From Oehlia diaphana (lineage: Eukaryota > Glomeromycota > Glomeromycetes > Glomerales > Glomeraceae): a stretch of DNA of 11,090 bases. Each line of letters starts with the position of its first letter. The stretch's first letter is position 1. The stretch spans positions 1 through 11,090 of the forward strand of contig QZLH01001024.1 of NCBI GenBank assembly GCA_003833135.1, read 5' to 3'. Below the pieces are notes generated by a model. It ran no database searches and was not told the origin of the DNA. It saw only the letters and a list, made by a program, of their open reading frames with translations. Below are positions 1 to 8,111 of the stretch, one piece after another. Made by a program: the position numbers and the translations under genes.

Positions 1-943
1 TTATAATAAACATTTTTATATAGAACACTTCAGGAAGCATTCCCTATAATAAAAAAATAAAAAAGAACATTAGTAAATGTTCTTAAACGAAATTAATAAA
101 AAAAATCGAGTTCCCCACTAACTTCTTGTCTCAGGTGTCTATTTCGAAGTCCAGGAAGTTCCCTATAATAAAAAAAATAAAAAAAGAACATTTGTAAATG
201 TTCTTAAACGAAATTAATAGAAAAAATAGAGTTCCCACTTACTTCTTGTCTCAAGCGTTCATTTCAAAGTCCCTACAACAAAAAAAATAAAAAAGAACAT
301 TAGTAAATGTTTTTAAACGAAATTAATAAAAAAAATCGAGTTCCCCATTAACTTCTTGTCTTAGGCGTCCATTTTGAAGTCCAGGAAGTTCCCTATAATA
401 AAAAAAATAAAAAAAGAACATTTGTAAATGTTCTTAAATGAAATTAATAGAAAAAATAGAGTTCCCCACTTACTTCTTGTCTCAAGCGTCCATTTTGAAG
501 TCCCTACAATAAAAAAAATAAAAAAGAACATTAGTAAATGTTTTTAAACGAAATTAATAAAAAAAATCAAGTTCCCCATTTACTTCTCGTCTCAGGCATC
601 CATTTCGAAGTCCAGGAAGTTCCCTACAATAAGAAAAATAAAAAAGAATATTAGTAAATGTTCTTAAACGAAATTAATAAAAAAAACCCTCCAGTTCCCA
701 CTTACTTCTCATTCTAAGCATCTATTTTGAAGTTTAGAAAGCACCCCTATAAAAAAAAGATTAAAAAAAAATGTTAAATTATCGGTAATCAGATCAACAA
801 GTCACATGATCTGTATAACCAATATTCCTATACCGAAGAATTCATTATATAATACCGAATAATTCATTATAGTGTTAATGAAGTTGCTTATAATGAAGCC
901 CTGATCGGCTGGAACCTAGGGTTCATTATATCGAGAGGGACTG
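1..943 (-). mobile_element. Left arm of large inverted-repeat DNA transposon (partial)
   Basis: This arm is the reverse complement of 2318-3132: base 1 pairs with 3132, and 943 pairs with 2318. By eye most of it matches closely; the main differences are one extra tandem unit here and scattered C/T changes. Read on the minus strand from 943 it begins CAGTCCCTCTCGATATAATG, preceded by TA at 944-945. A TA target and a CAGT-type end with TATCGAG motifs are typical of Tc1/mariner-pogo relatives, so a non-autonomous member is likely. Homology runs off the window at base 1, so the outer end is not visible. No transposase is encoded. It could be an independent copy of the 2318-3680 element or one terminal arm of a single foldback element. 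Confidence 0.8.
123..746 (-). repeat. Tandem array of six splice-bounded mini-exon modules, left arm
   Basis: The repeat period alternates 121, 109, 121, 110 and 120 bp, measured between the AGAACAT hairpins at 64, 185, 294, 415, 525 and 645. On the minus strand each unit has a T-run ending in TAG, a short conserved block, and a donor-like GTAAGT or a decayed version. The blocks are 746-706 (41 nt), 623-584 (40), 503-474 (30), 392-353 (40), 272-243 (30) and 162-123 (40). The 40-nt blocks differ from the 30-nt ones by ten extra bases at their start. Donors of the 392-353 and 162-123 blocks have decayed to GTTAAT and GTTAGT. The blocks do not keep one open frame when joined, so coding is unproven. 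Confidence 0.75.
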
Positions 944-1919
944 TAATTTTCTACATGTAAGTGTAACTAATTGTCCTAAATAAGAATTTTGTTAAATTGT
1001 GATTTTTAACAATAAATTAATTAATTTATTTAATAAATATAATCAAAAATTACTATAAAACATATAGATTTTACAATTTTTAACATACAGTTACTGTTAA
1101 ATAATTTTAAATCTAAGATTTTTATGATAAAATAATGTTAAAATTTAAATTCTCATAGTTAAAAGAAATATTAAAAAAAAAATACCCCTTTTTTTTGGTA
1201 GGCAAAAGACGCAAAGTGCATATTTATTTATTAAAAAAAAACCAGTACAGTATGCCAATTTACAGATATAAAATCTATAGTAAAAAAACTACCTGATAAC
1301 AAATCTTGTAAAAAACCTTAGTAAAGAATTAAACACATAAAACCTTACAATGGTAATCAAAGTTAAAGTAAAATAATAATAGAAAATAAATAAAACTCCA
1401 CTGTTTAGAAATAGTAGAATCAACAAAAACAACAAGAATGGTTGTAATAGTAATTAATTATCTTACTCATTCAGTTTACAACTACTGTAAAACCCAAGAT
1501 TTCTTTTCCAAATAAAATATACTCTCTGACACTATTTAAAAATTCATATCTTCTGTTAAAACAAATTAGGCGATTAGTAATTTCTTCTCATTTTTCTTCT
1601 AAAAATATTGAATCTGATTTTTTCTTCATCAGTAAGTTTTTTGAATTCAGGATCTTTAAGGAATCTTAAAACTGTTCAGGAAACCTTTAGGATCTTTAAC
1701 TTTTTAAAATCCTTAAGAAAACTATAAATGTAACTCAAAAATCCTTAAAGTTTCCATAAATTGATAGATTCCTTAAGATTTTTTATATATTTTATCCTTA
1801 AGTATTTTTCAAAAATTCATTTTTAAGATTCCATAAGGATTTTTTTAACTTTATTATTATTACATAAAATTAATAAAATTCAAGCATAATAATATTATAT
1901 TATAAACATATTTATATTA
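944..1919. other. AT-rich core segment without recognisable genes
   Basis: This lies between the left arm and the gene fragment at 1920. I found no reading frame that looks coding on either strand. From about 1645 to 1860 a degenerate motif recurs (ATCCTTAAG, AGATTCCTTAAG, AGGATCTTTAAG and their complements), giving several imperfect dyads; it looks like a decayed low-complexity repeat. The rest is simple A/T-rich sequence. It follows the stop of the minus-strand fragment at 1920, so part of it may be that gene's former 3' flank. Confidence 0.5.
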
Positions 1920-2315
1920 TTAAAAGTAAAACTTATTTACAAAGAATTCATTTTGATGATCAAAATGTTTTACCATATATACTAATCCTGCAATAAAATC
2001 AAAAGTAACAGTTTACAAGTTTTAAATGTGAACACTCATACTTTGTAGGATGCCGTTTAGAATAAAAATCATACCAATGTATTAATGCAATTGGTAAAGT
2101 TGAAGAAGATAGTAAAATTTTGGCTAATATTAAAATCTAAATTTATAATAAATATTTTTAATTATTTAAACTGAAATGTAAAAATATAAAAAAATATTAA
2201 TGTAACTTACTTTCCTATAACATATTCCATTATCTGTTAAATAATCAGTATTGGGATTCATTGCAATTGCAATATCACTAAACTTAGGTTGTCTATAAAA
2301 TCTACTAGTAGCATA
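1920..2315 (-). pseudogene. 3' end of a multi-copy fungal gene, two exons, interrupted by transposon
   Basis: Exon A (2315-2211, minus) reads YATSRFYRQPKFSDIAIAMN and continues to GICYRK. It stops at a good donor, AAA|GTAAGT, at 2210. A 74-nt intron (2210-2137) ends in TTTAG. Exon B (2136-1920) continues in frame with ILILAKILLSSSTLPIALIH, then has a frameshift near 2002 in a T-run, and finishes with HFDHQNEFFVNKFYF and a TAA at 1922-1920. I recognise the ending (…HFD.QNE.FVNK..F) only as like the C-terminus of a repeated Rhizophagus hypothetical-protein family; no function is known to me. The upstream part is cut by the transposon terminus at 2318. The intact intron shows it derives from genomic DNA and is not a processed copy. 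Confidence 0.6.
2137..2210 (-). other. Spliceosomal intron in gene fragment
   Basis: It starts GTAAGT on the minus strand at 2210 and ends TTTAG at 2137, 74 nt long. Removing it joins two in-frame segments that both look coding. The length is usual for fungal introns. Confidence 0.6.
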
Positions 2316-2515
2316 TACAATCCCCTCTCGATATAATGAACCCTAGGTTCCAGCTGATCAGGGCTTCATTATAAGCAACTTCGTTAACACTATAACGAAT
2401 TATTTGATATTGTATAACAAATTCTTCGGTATAGGAATATCAGTTATACAGATCATGTGACTTATTAATCTAATTACCGATAATTTAACATTTTTTTTTA
2501 ATCTTTTTTTTATAG

Positions 2516-3089
2516 GGGTGCTTTCTAAACTTCAAAATAGATGCCTAGAATGAGAAGTAAGTGGGAACTGAGGGTTTTTTTTATTAATTTCATTTAAGAA
2601 CATTTACTAATGTTCTTTTTTTATTTTTTTTATTGTAGGGAACTTCCTGGACTTCGAAATGGACGCCTGAGACGAGAAGTAAGTGGGGAACTCAATTTTT
2701 TTTATTTAAGAACATTTACTAATGTTCTTTTTTATTTTTTTTATTGTAGGGACTTCAAAATGGACGTTTGAGACAAGAAGTAAGTGGGGAACTCGATTTT
2801 TTTTATTAATTTCGTTTAAGAACATTTACTAATGTTCTTTTTTATTTTTTTTATTGTAGGGACTTCAAAATGGACGCTTGAGACAAGAAGTAAGTGGAAA
2901 ACTCTATTTTTTCTATTAATTTCATTTAAAAACATTTACAAATGTTCTTTTTTTATTTTTTTTATTATAGGGAACTTCCTGGACTTCGAAATGGACACCT
3001 GAGACAAGAAGTAAGTGGGGAACTCAATTTTTTTTATTAATTTCGTTTAAGAACATTTACTAATGTTCTTTTTTATTTTTTTATTATAG
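2516..3089 (+). repeat. Tandem array of five splice-bounded mini-exon modules, right arm
   Basis: On the plus strand, blocks bounded by a T-run plus TAG at the 5' side and by GTAAGT at the 3' side lie at 2516-2556 (41 nt), 2639-2678 (40), 2750-2779 (30), 2860-2889 (30) and 2971-3010 (40). The pseudo-introns between and after them are 82, 71, 80, 81 and 79 nt. All five begin with exact GTAAGT and end TTGTAG or TTATAG. Four of the five carry TACTAAT about 30 nt before the acceptor, like the fungal branch-site consensus; the one at 2890-2970 has TACAAAT. The 30-nt blocks can read GLQNGRLRQE, but the 40-nt blocks shift frame, so no single frame stays open. The second pseudo-intron lacks about nine bases. 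Confidence 0.8.
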
Positions 3090-3216
3090 GGAATACTTCC
3101 TGAAGTGTTCTATATAAAAATGTTTATTATAATTCCTTTTTTTTGTAGGAATGCTGTTTAACAATAACTGATTATATAATAAATAAATTATTAATGATAT
3201 ATTTAGGAGTGTCCTT

Positions 3217-3385
3217 ACCCCTGTGATAAATATAAATTAATAACAATTCACATCGAATCCTAATACAACCGAATTAATGTAAATTAATGTAATTCTGCCT
3301 AAATATTAAATAAAATAGCCAGAATTATTAATCCTGATACGATCCTGATACAATCCTGATCCATAATTTAAATATAAAACAGGAG
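3217..3385. repeat. Imperfect inverted repeat around three 11-bp tandem repeats
   Basis: ACCCCTGTGATAAATATAAA at 3217 is inversely related to the AT-rich stretch ending AAACAGGAGT at 3385, about 22-24 bp with mismatches. Between them ATCCTGATACG is repeated three times (3331-3361, last copy partial). It could be a small element nested in the larger transposon. I see no convincing target-site duplication, so this stays tentative. Confidence 0.3.
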
Positions 3386-3453
3386 TGATATTTAATGTCA
3401 TAATGCATCAATATTTATTAATAATTACATTCAATTATAAACTATAGAAATTC

Positions 3454-3680
3454 TTCGTTATAACTGAAAAAAAATTCGTTATAAAAAAAATCTGTTATAT
3501 CGAGAGGCATTTTTATATAAGAAATTCACACACTTTACTTTGTATTACGTTATACGGTAAATAAATAGTAAACTTCATTATATCAAGGTTTTTTTCATAT
3601 TTAAAATCGGTACCACACTGTATGATTCGTTATATCATGTTATTCGCTATATCGAGGTTCGCTGTAGAGAGGGGTGACTG
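3454..3680 (+). repeat. Subterminal TTCGTTATATCGAGG-type repeats and terminal inverted repeat
   Basis: Degenerate copies of TTCGTTATATCGAGG lie near 3454, 3473, 3490, 3568, 3626, 3643 and 3657, all in the same direction and closest together near the end at 3680. The opposite end of the element carries the complementary motif (CTCGATATAATGAA, TTCATTATAAGC, ATAACGAATT). Repeated short motifs just inside the ends are usual binding sites for transposases of pogo-like elements; that role here is inferred. Confidence 0.55.
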
Positions 3681-3681
3681 T

Positions 3682-4313
3682 ATGTATCAATAAAATTATT
3701 GTTCAGTAATGTATTAAAAATTCGATTATTATTCCATTGCTTGGTGACATGTAATTTATCCTGATGTTTATTTACTATAGCATTGAAGTCACCTGCGATA
3801 ATGAGATAATTATTATTATTATTATTATTTTTATACTCATTGATCAGTGATGAATTTAGCAACTTCAACTCTTCTTTGGGCATCATTGAATGGCATATAG
3901 ACCAAAACTATACTAATTGAACATTGTTTAAAAATTAATTGAACTTAGAGGATATTGTCTGTTAGATTAAGGATTTTTCCTATATGTTTCGCCCACTTGT
4001 TTTTCATGCATAACGCCACACCCTTTCCTTTTTTCTTTATTGGATCACATTTGGACCATATTATATGACCTTCATTTAATGTATTGTTGATGTATTTCCC
4101 ATCCTTTAATGATAAATTAGTTTCATTAAGTCCAATAATGTCAAAATCCTTTAGATCATTTATTAAATTATACAGTTTGTCAGGATTTGATTTTAACCCA
4201 TTAATGTTATGAGTGGCAAATAAAAGAGTGGGAAATTTTGCCTTTTGTAGTTGATTTTGTTGTTCATTAATAAATCTGTTTCATTTTATATTTAATAAAT
4301 CATTTGGACGCTT
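3682..4313 (-). pseudogene. LINE endonuclease domain (exonuclease-endonuclease-phosphatase fold), truncated
   Basis: This is the N-terminal endonuclease of a non-LTR retrotransposon, which nicks target DNA to prime reverse transcription (family knowledge). On the minus strand visible motifs are LLFATHNINGLKSNPDKLYN (catalytic Asn codon at 4206-4208), IIGLNETNLS (Glu at 4122-4124), VLVYMPFND, and LIIAGDFNAIVN (Asp at 3788-3790). It is broken by TGA at 4281-4283, TAA at 3945-3947 and a frameshift near 3887. The C-terminal half of the domain (the IDYIW and SDH boxes) and the whole reverse transcriptase are absent. Coding similarity ends at FIDTY, exactly at the TA next to the transposon terminus at 3680. 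A run of seven Asn precedes the GDFNA box. Not functional. Confidence 0.85.
3808..3831. repeat. ATT trinucleotide microsatellite
   Basis: A pure ATT/AAT run encodes seven consecutive asparagines on the minus strand, just before the GDFNA motif of the LINE endonuclease. It is probably replication slippage within the old coding sequence. Confidence 0.8.
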
Positions 4314-4317
4314 TGCA

Positions 4318-4450
4318 GTAAAAAGGGATGAAATTACTAAAAAAAATAAAAAATGAATTAATATAAAATCTGAACAAATTATAACATTTAGAATATTTTT
4401 GGCATATAAAAGAAAATTTGAATTTTTTTAGTAGTTTCATCTCTTTCTAC
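4318..4450. mobile_element. 133-bp MITE-like insertion in the LINE, TGCA duplication
   Basis: The two ends are inverted repeats of about 30 bp with consensus GTARAAAGRGATGAAAYTAC followed by an A-run, with only a few mismatches. The direct repeat TGCA flanks it (4314-4317 and 4451-4454). Excising the element plus one TGCA joins the two LINE coding segments in frame (…DINGHFA then KRPNDLLNIK…), which is strong support for a simple insertion. The interior is AT-rich and non-coding. Superfamily unknown; the 4-bp duplication is not TA or TTAA. Confidence 0.75.
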
Positions 4451-4454
4451 TGCA

Positions 4455-7065
4455 AAATGCCCATTTATATCTTGCATAACCTGATCATCTATATCTTGTA
4501 AATGTTGGTGATCAGGTATATCTATCGTCTTTATTGTATGCAGTTAGGTATTCTCTTGTGCTATTATTAATTATTTTATCTCGTTTAGAATCCTCATGAG
4601 ATTTTCTATTATTTTGAGCTTGTGTTATGTAATTATGATTCTTATATTGTGAGCCTTGAGAGGAGAAATTCAGATCTTGGCTATTGACCTACCTCTCGTT
4701 CTTTAAGATAGTTGTTCCAGAAAAGAGATAAGAGGTGAGTAAGCAGCTTTTAGTAGAGACTCATCAACTCATCCCAATCTTTTTGGCAATTTTGATTATT
4801 GGATGTGTTACTATGCGTGCTTGAAGTATCAAAGTAAGTATTATCCGAACTGATTGGGTTGTCTTTGTTGTTGTTCATAGAGCAGTAAGATTTAACCCCT
4901 AGAGGGAGTTTGTTAGATCCACTAGCGCAAGATGGTATATAATCTATATTCTTTTGGTGACGTAATTTTTTTAAATTATAATTATTCTTGAATCTCTGAT
5001 GTTGATGAGTATATCTAACAAGGGTTACGTGTTGACCTTGTATATGAGGTTTATTATTCACCTTCTCTTTAGAATCATCATCTTGGTTTGCAGCTGTTTT
5101 GTGTGAGTCAACTAATTATGGTTGAGTGGATTTACCAGGTGTGTGGTTGCTCTTGTCAAGTTGTAACTTTTTTAATTTACTTATGGCGTGGTCCTTTTAT
5201 GGCCAATTATAACCTAGTGGGTATCTTTTGATATTGAAATCGCTAAAGTGATAATTCTTGTCACAAGCATTAAAGAGGTTAGCCTCATTTTAAAATTTTA
5301 CAATCATCTTGTCCGGGCTCTGCTTGAATGCATTTTTGGGGTTGAAAGGAGCAGTAATTTCCAATGCTTTCGCCGCTGTATGCTCTTTTCCAAAACCTAT
5401 AAATTCACTTCTATGCTTCTTTCTTTTATCAAAATCACTTGCTTTAAAATACGCAGGGCTAAGGCGGTAAATATAGTTTTCAATATCAATAGAACATACG
5501 TTCTTCAAAAGCTGTCTTGCGTATTCGTTCTTTACTGTGAAGTAAACAGTCATAGTATTCTCTAACCTGTACTTAAAACATTTGTCCGTTATAAAAAAAG
5601 GGCTACCATGCAGTAAGCGTCTAATGTTACTTTTAATGCTAGTTCTATCTATATTGTTAAGTACTTCCAAAATTTTGAACTCTCTACTAGAAATTCATTG
5701 ATCATATAATATATAGTACTTCTTTTCTTTCATTTTAAGGTTGCTGTCCTTGAAATAATGATTAAACAATCGTACCATGCGTCTCATCTTGCTAATTGCA
5801 TAGTTCTTTATAATAATGTATTTATCAATCACATTGTATTCTACTCTAGCATAATCAGAGAAGTTACGTATATTAAGTTTGATGAAGGCAAGTTTATCAT
5901 TAAACGAGTCATAGAAGTTTATATTATTAATTGGAATGTAAGCATCGTAAGTTGCGACTTTTTCCTCTGCATTGATGTTTGATTGCGTGTTGAGTGTTTT
6001 TTATATCTGTGAGAACTTTTGTTAGTTTCTTGATTTTTGAAGGTGGATACCAGTTGTGATCTGTCTTATTATTGATTTCTATACATTTTTGATTGTCCGC
6101 ATTGGTTTTAATAGCTGATTCAAATTCTTGGATTGATGATGCAGCTTTTGAAGCAACTTGATCTTTAAGATCCCTTTCTTCCTTATAATTGGTGATGGAG
6201 TTGTCCATTATAGTATCTTCAGCTTCCATCATAATTACATCTTGGTTAATCAGTCACAGTTTATTTCAGATATTATTCACTTTTTCACTACCGTTCGATA
6301 AAAGCAGAAATGGATAAACGTATGATAAAGGCGTATCTATATTATTCTACACTGTTAAGACATCTATTAATATTTCTGATTGATTGTTAAAGTCAAGTGC
6401 AGGAATGGCAATAATGTCCTCCATATCAGATGCAGAATTATTCTGACTTCTGTTTTTTCCATAATTCGTTGATATCTTTAGCAAAACTTTGCCATTGTAT
6501 TTTTCCAGGTCTAATTCCTCCTTATCGTTGTATTGTTGTTGAACGAAAGTGACATCTGTTGAATTAAGAGGTTGAAGTTCCTTATTTTAGATTTCCATTT
6601 CATTTTATTCAGTGATACAATCTCTGTTATTTCTTTATTGTTATCACGTAACTGATAGGACGTATTATCAGAATTCTTAGCGTTGTCGACATTGGAACTC
6701 GTAAAATTATCTGTAGTATCATTGGTTAAATATTGTGTACTATCTTGATATAGAGTTAAACTAATATTATTAGAAGTCAGTACAAGATCCCTAAATCCAG
6801 TTGGTAAATTATTATTTTATTGTTATGCTAAAAAACGCGTGATAATTTTATTTTATTCTTCTTGCACCAAAGATGTTTGTACTCTTCTTATCCACAATGC
6901 TATCGTGATTTTAATATTTCCAAGCCTTTCTGCAAGCAAATATTCATTGTGTAGAATAAGTGAACCAGCTAGTTTTGCTAAAATTTTATATTTTTCATCG
7001 TCTATAAAGCTATCATTGATAAATAAAGAACCTTTAAAAATAAAAGATAAGTTCGTGCAGTCCAT
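4455..7065 (-). pseudogene. LINE ORF1-like region, heavily decayed
   Basis: The minus strand can be read almost end to end from ATG at 7065 (MDCTNLSFIFKGSLFINDSF…). Successive pieces include LAGSLILHNEYLLAERLGNI, NNLPTGFRDLVLTSNN, QVASKAASSIQEFESAIKT, NWYPPSKIKKLTKVLTDIK, ATYDAYIPINNINFYDS, RRLLHGSPFFITDKCFKY, IDYIPSCASGSNKLPLGVK and QDINGHFA. In-frame stops include 6853-6855, two near 6825-6835, one near 6590, one near 6346, two near 6255-6270, 5695-5697, 5290-5292, near 5195, near 5118 and 4750-4752. Frameshifts lie near 6590, 5960, 4670 and 4530. It sits directly upstream of the endonuclease, so it is the ORF1 or N-terminal part of the same LINE. I see no CCHC knuckle. The LYF-type middle (MTVYFTVKNEYARQLLKNV) may be a nucleic-acid-binding fold; that is a guess. 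Whether ORF1 and ORF2 were separate is unclear. Confidence 0.7.
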
Positions 7066-7159
7066 ATTGTTAGTATTGTTAAAGTTGAAATATATAAACT
7101 ATTAGTAGTTAGTAGCAACAATAACATTGATATTTATGAGTAAAATAATGTTTTTCTGA
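7066..7159 (-). other. Junction between LINE 5' end and FAR1-type pseudogene
   Basis: The FAR1-like reading peters out around NTVGYN (about 7160-7185), and the LINE reading begins at 7065, with stops just upstream. The exact insertion point and any target-site duplication cannot be fixed, because the LINE 3' end is missing. Confidence 0.4.
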
Positions 7160-7773
7160 CTCTTTAAATTATACCCTACAGTATTTTTCTGCCATAAAAT
7201 ATTGGTTTCAATAATTCCAGAAAGAGTTTTTGCATCATGTATTATATTTGACTTAACTTTATATTTTTGTATTGTATTATTGTATTGGCAAAATCACAAT
7301 CAAGAATGAGAGAGTTGAAAATTTTGGCTTTAACTTTCTTTGAGTAATGATCACTAAATTTTTATGTTCAATGAGAAATTGAACTTCTTTAAGAACATCA
7401 TCAGAAATACAACAGTATTTTGATAAATAATTTTCAGTATCAGCAAAAAATAATGTATAGTTATGAAAGTTATTGAAAGTGGTAAGTTTTATGATTTGAG
7501 AGTTTTGGGTGCAATTGAAATTTGCATTTTATGGGTATTGCAAGCATTTTATTTTACAGTCTTAATGACTATTAATATTAACTTGTTTATGTGATTGATA
7601 ACAGCTACCAAATTCACATCCAAAACTTCGATGCTTTATATTTTTATCTTTGTATCAAACTAATCATTTCTTTATAATTGTAAATCTATTCTTTTTACTG
7701 AAGGCTTCCATGATATTATCAACATCATCCCATGACTTAAAGATACAACTAATACAAAGATCTGTAGTTGAAT

Positions 7774-7881
7774 CTTTAAAGGTAAAATGATTTAGTTACT
7801 ATTCAGATGAATTGCAATATATTTATACAATAAAAAATGGAAGAAAAGATGAAAAAATAATGAAGAAACTAATGATTTTAC
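7774..7881 (-). other. Intron 2 of FAR1-type pseudogene
   Basis: It starts GTAAAATC after NLESK at 7881 and ends TTTAAAG at 7774, 108 nt. Its removal gives a seamless ESKDSTTDLC reading across the junction. Confidence 0.6.
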
Positions 7882-8048
7882 CTTTACTTTCTAGGTTCTG
7901 AAGTTCTTTAGTATCACTCAATTCAACTTGTTCTATATTTATATTATGAGAAAACAAAAGATTGAATATTGTAAAAACAAAATCAAATAGATTATCAGAA
8001 ACACTATACATTATATACCCTCATTAGTATTGTTCTGACGTATTTGTC

Positions 8049-8111
8049 CTAATTATTCCTCTGAGTTTATATGTTATTCACATAAAATATATAAATAAAG
8101 AACTTACATAC
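8049..8111 (-). other. Intron 1 of FAR1-type pseudogene
   Basis: It starts GTATGTAAG at 8111 and ends AATTAG at 8049, 63 nt. Splicing joins IIPHE to GQIRQNNTNEG in frame. Confidence 0.6.

Larger units (their letters stand above)
2318..3680 (+). mobile_element. Right copy of non-autonomous TA-flanked DNA transposon
   Basis: The left end reads CAATCCCCTCTCGATATAAT right after TA (2316-2317). The right end, on the minus strand from 3680, reads CAGTCACCCCTCTCTACAGC, beside TA at 3681-3682. Both ends share the CARTC..CCCTCTC core and TATCGA/TTCRTTATA subterminal repeats, as in Tc1/mariner-pogo relatives (family knowledge). The length would be 1363 bp with no transposase ORF, so it would depend on an enzyme supplied elsewhere. 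The first 815 bp are the mirror image of window positions 1-943. The flanks do not match a simple insertion: the left flank is an exon of one gene fragment and the right flank is a LINE endonuclease. The unit may therefore be half of a larger foldback element. Confidence 0.65.

Noticed and set aside
64..664. CRISPR-like array, because of regular repeats with palindromes
   Set aside because: The unit is over 100 bp with no unique spacers, the context is eukaryotic, and the array lies in transposon arms.
1988..2016. Very short intron GTAAAC..TTGCAG in the gene fragment
   Set aside because: 29 nt is too short, and a one-base frameshift near 2002 gives a better reading (FDFIAGLVYMVKHFD).
1..3132. 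Centromere or replication-origin palindrome
   Set aside because: The TA-flanked CAGTC-type ends and subterminal motifs point to a DNA transposon, and nothing specific supports the other roles.
5248..5565. Plus-strand open frame of 105 codons
   Set aside because: It is antisense to the much better supported minus-strand LINE reading and has a low-complexity, unrecognisable product.
5758..5982. Plus-strand open frame of 74 codons
   Set aside because: It overlaps the minus-strand LINE frame (ATYDAYIPINN…), which continues coherently on both sides.
6839..7105. Plus-strand open frame of 88 codons
   Set aside because: It is antisense to the start of the LINE ORF1-like region; composition is typical of an antisense AT-rich frame.
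7823..7881. C-terminal hydrophobic tail of the open frame at 7823-8011 as a membrane segment
   Set aside because: It is read-through of an intron; the exon ends at 7882 and the reading resumes at 7773.
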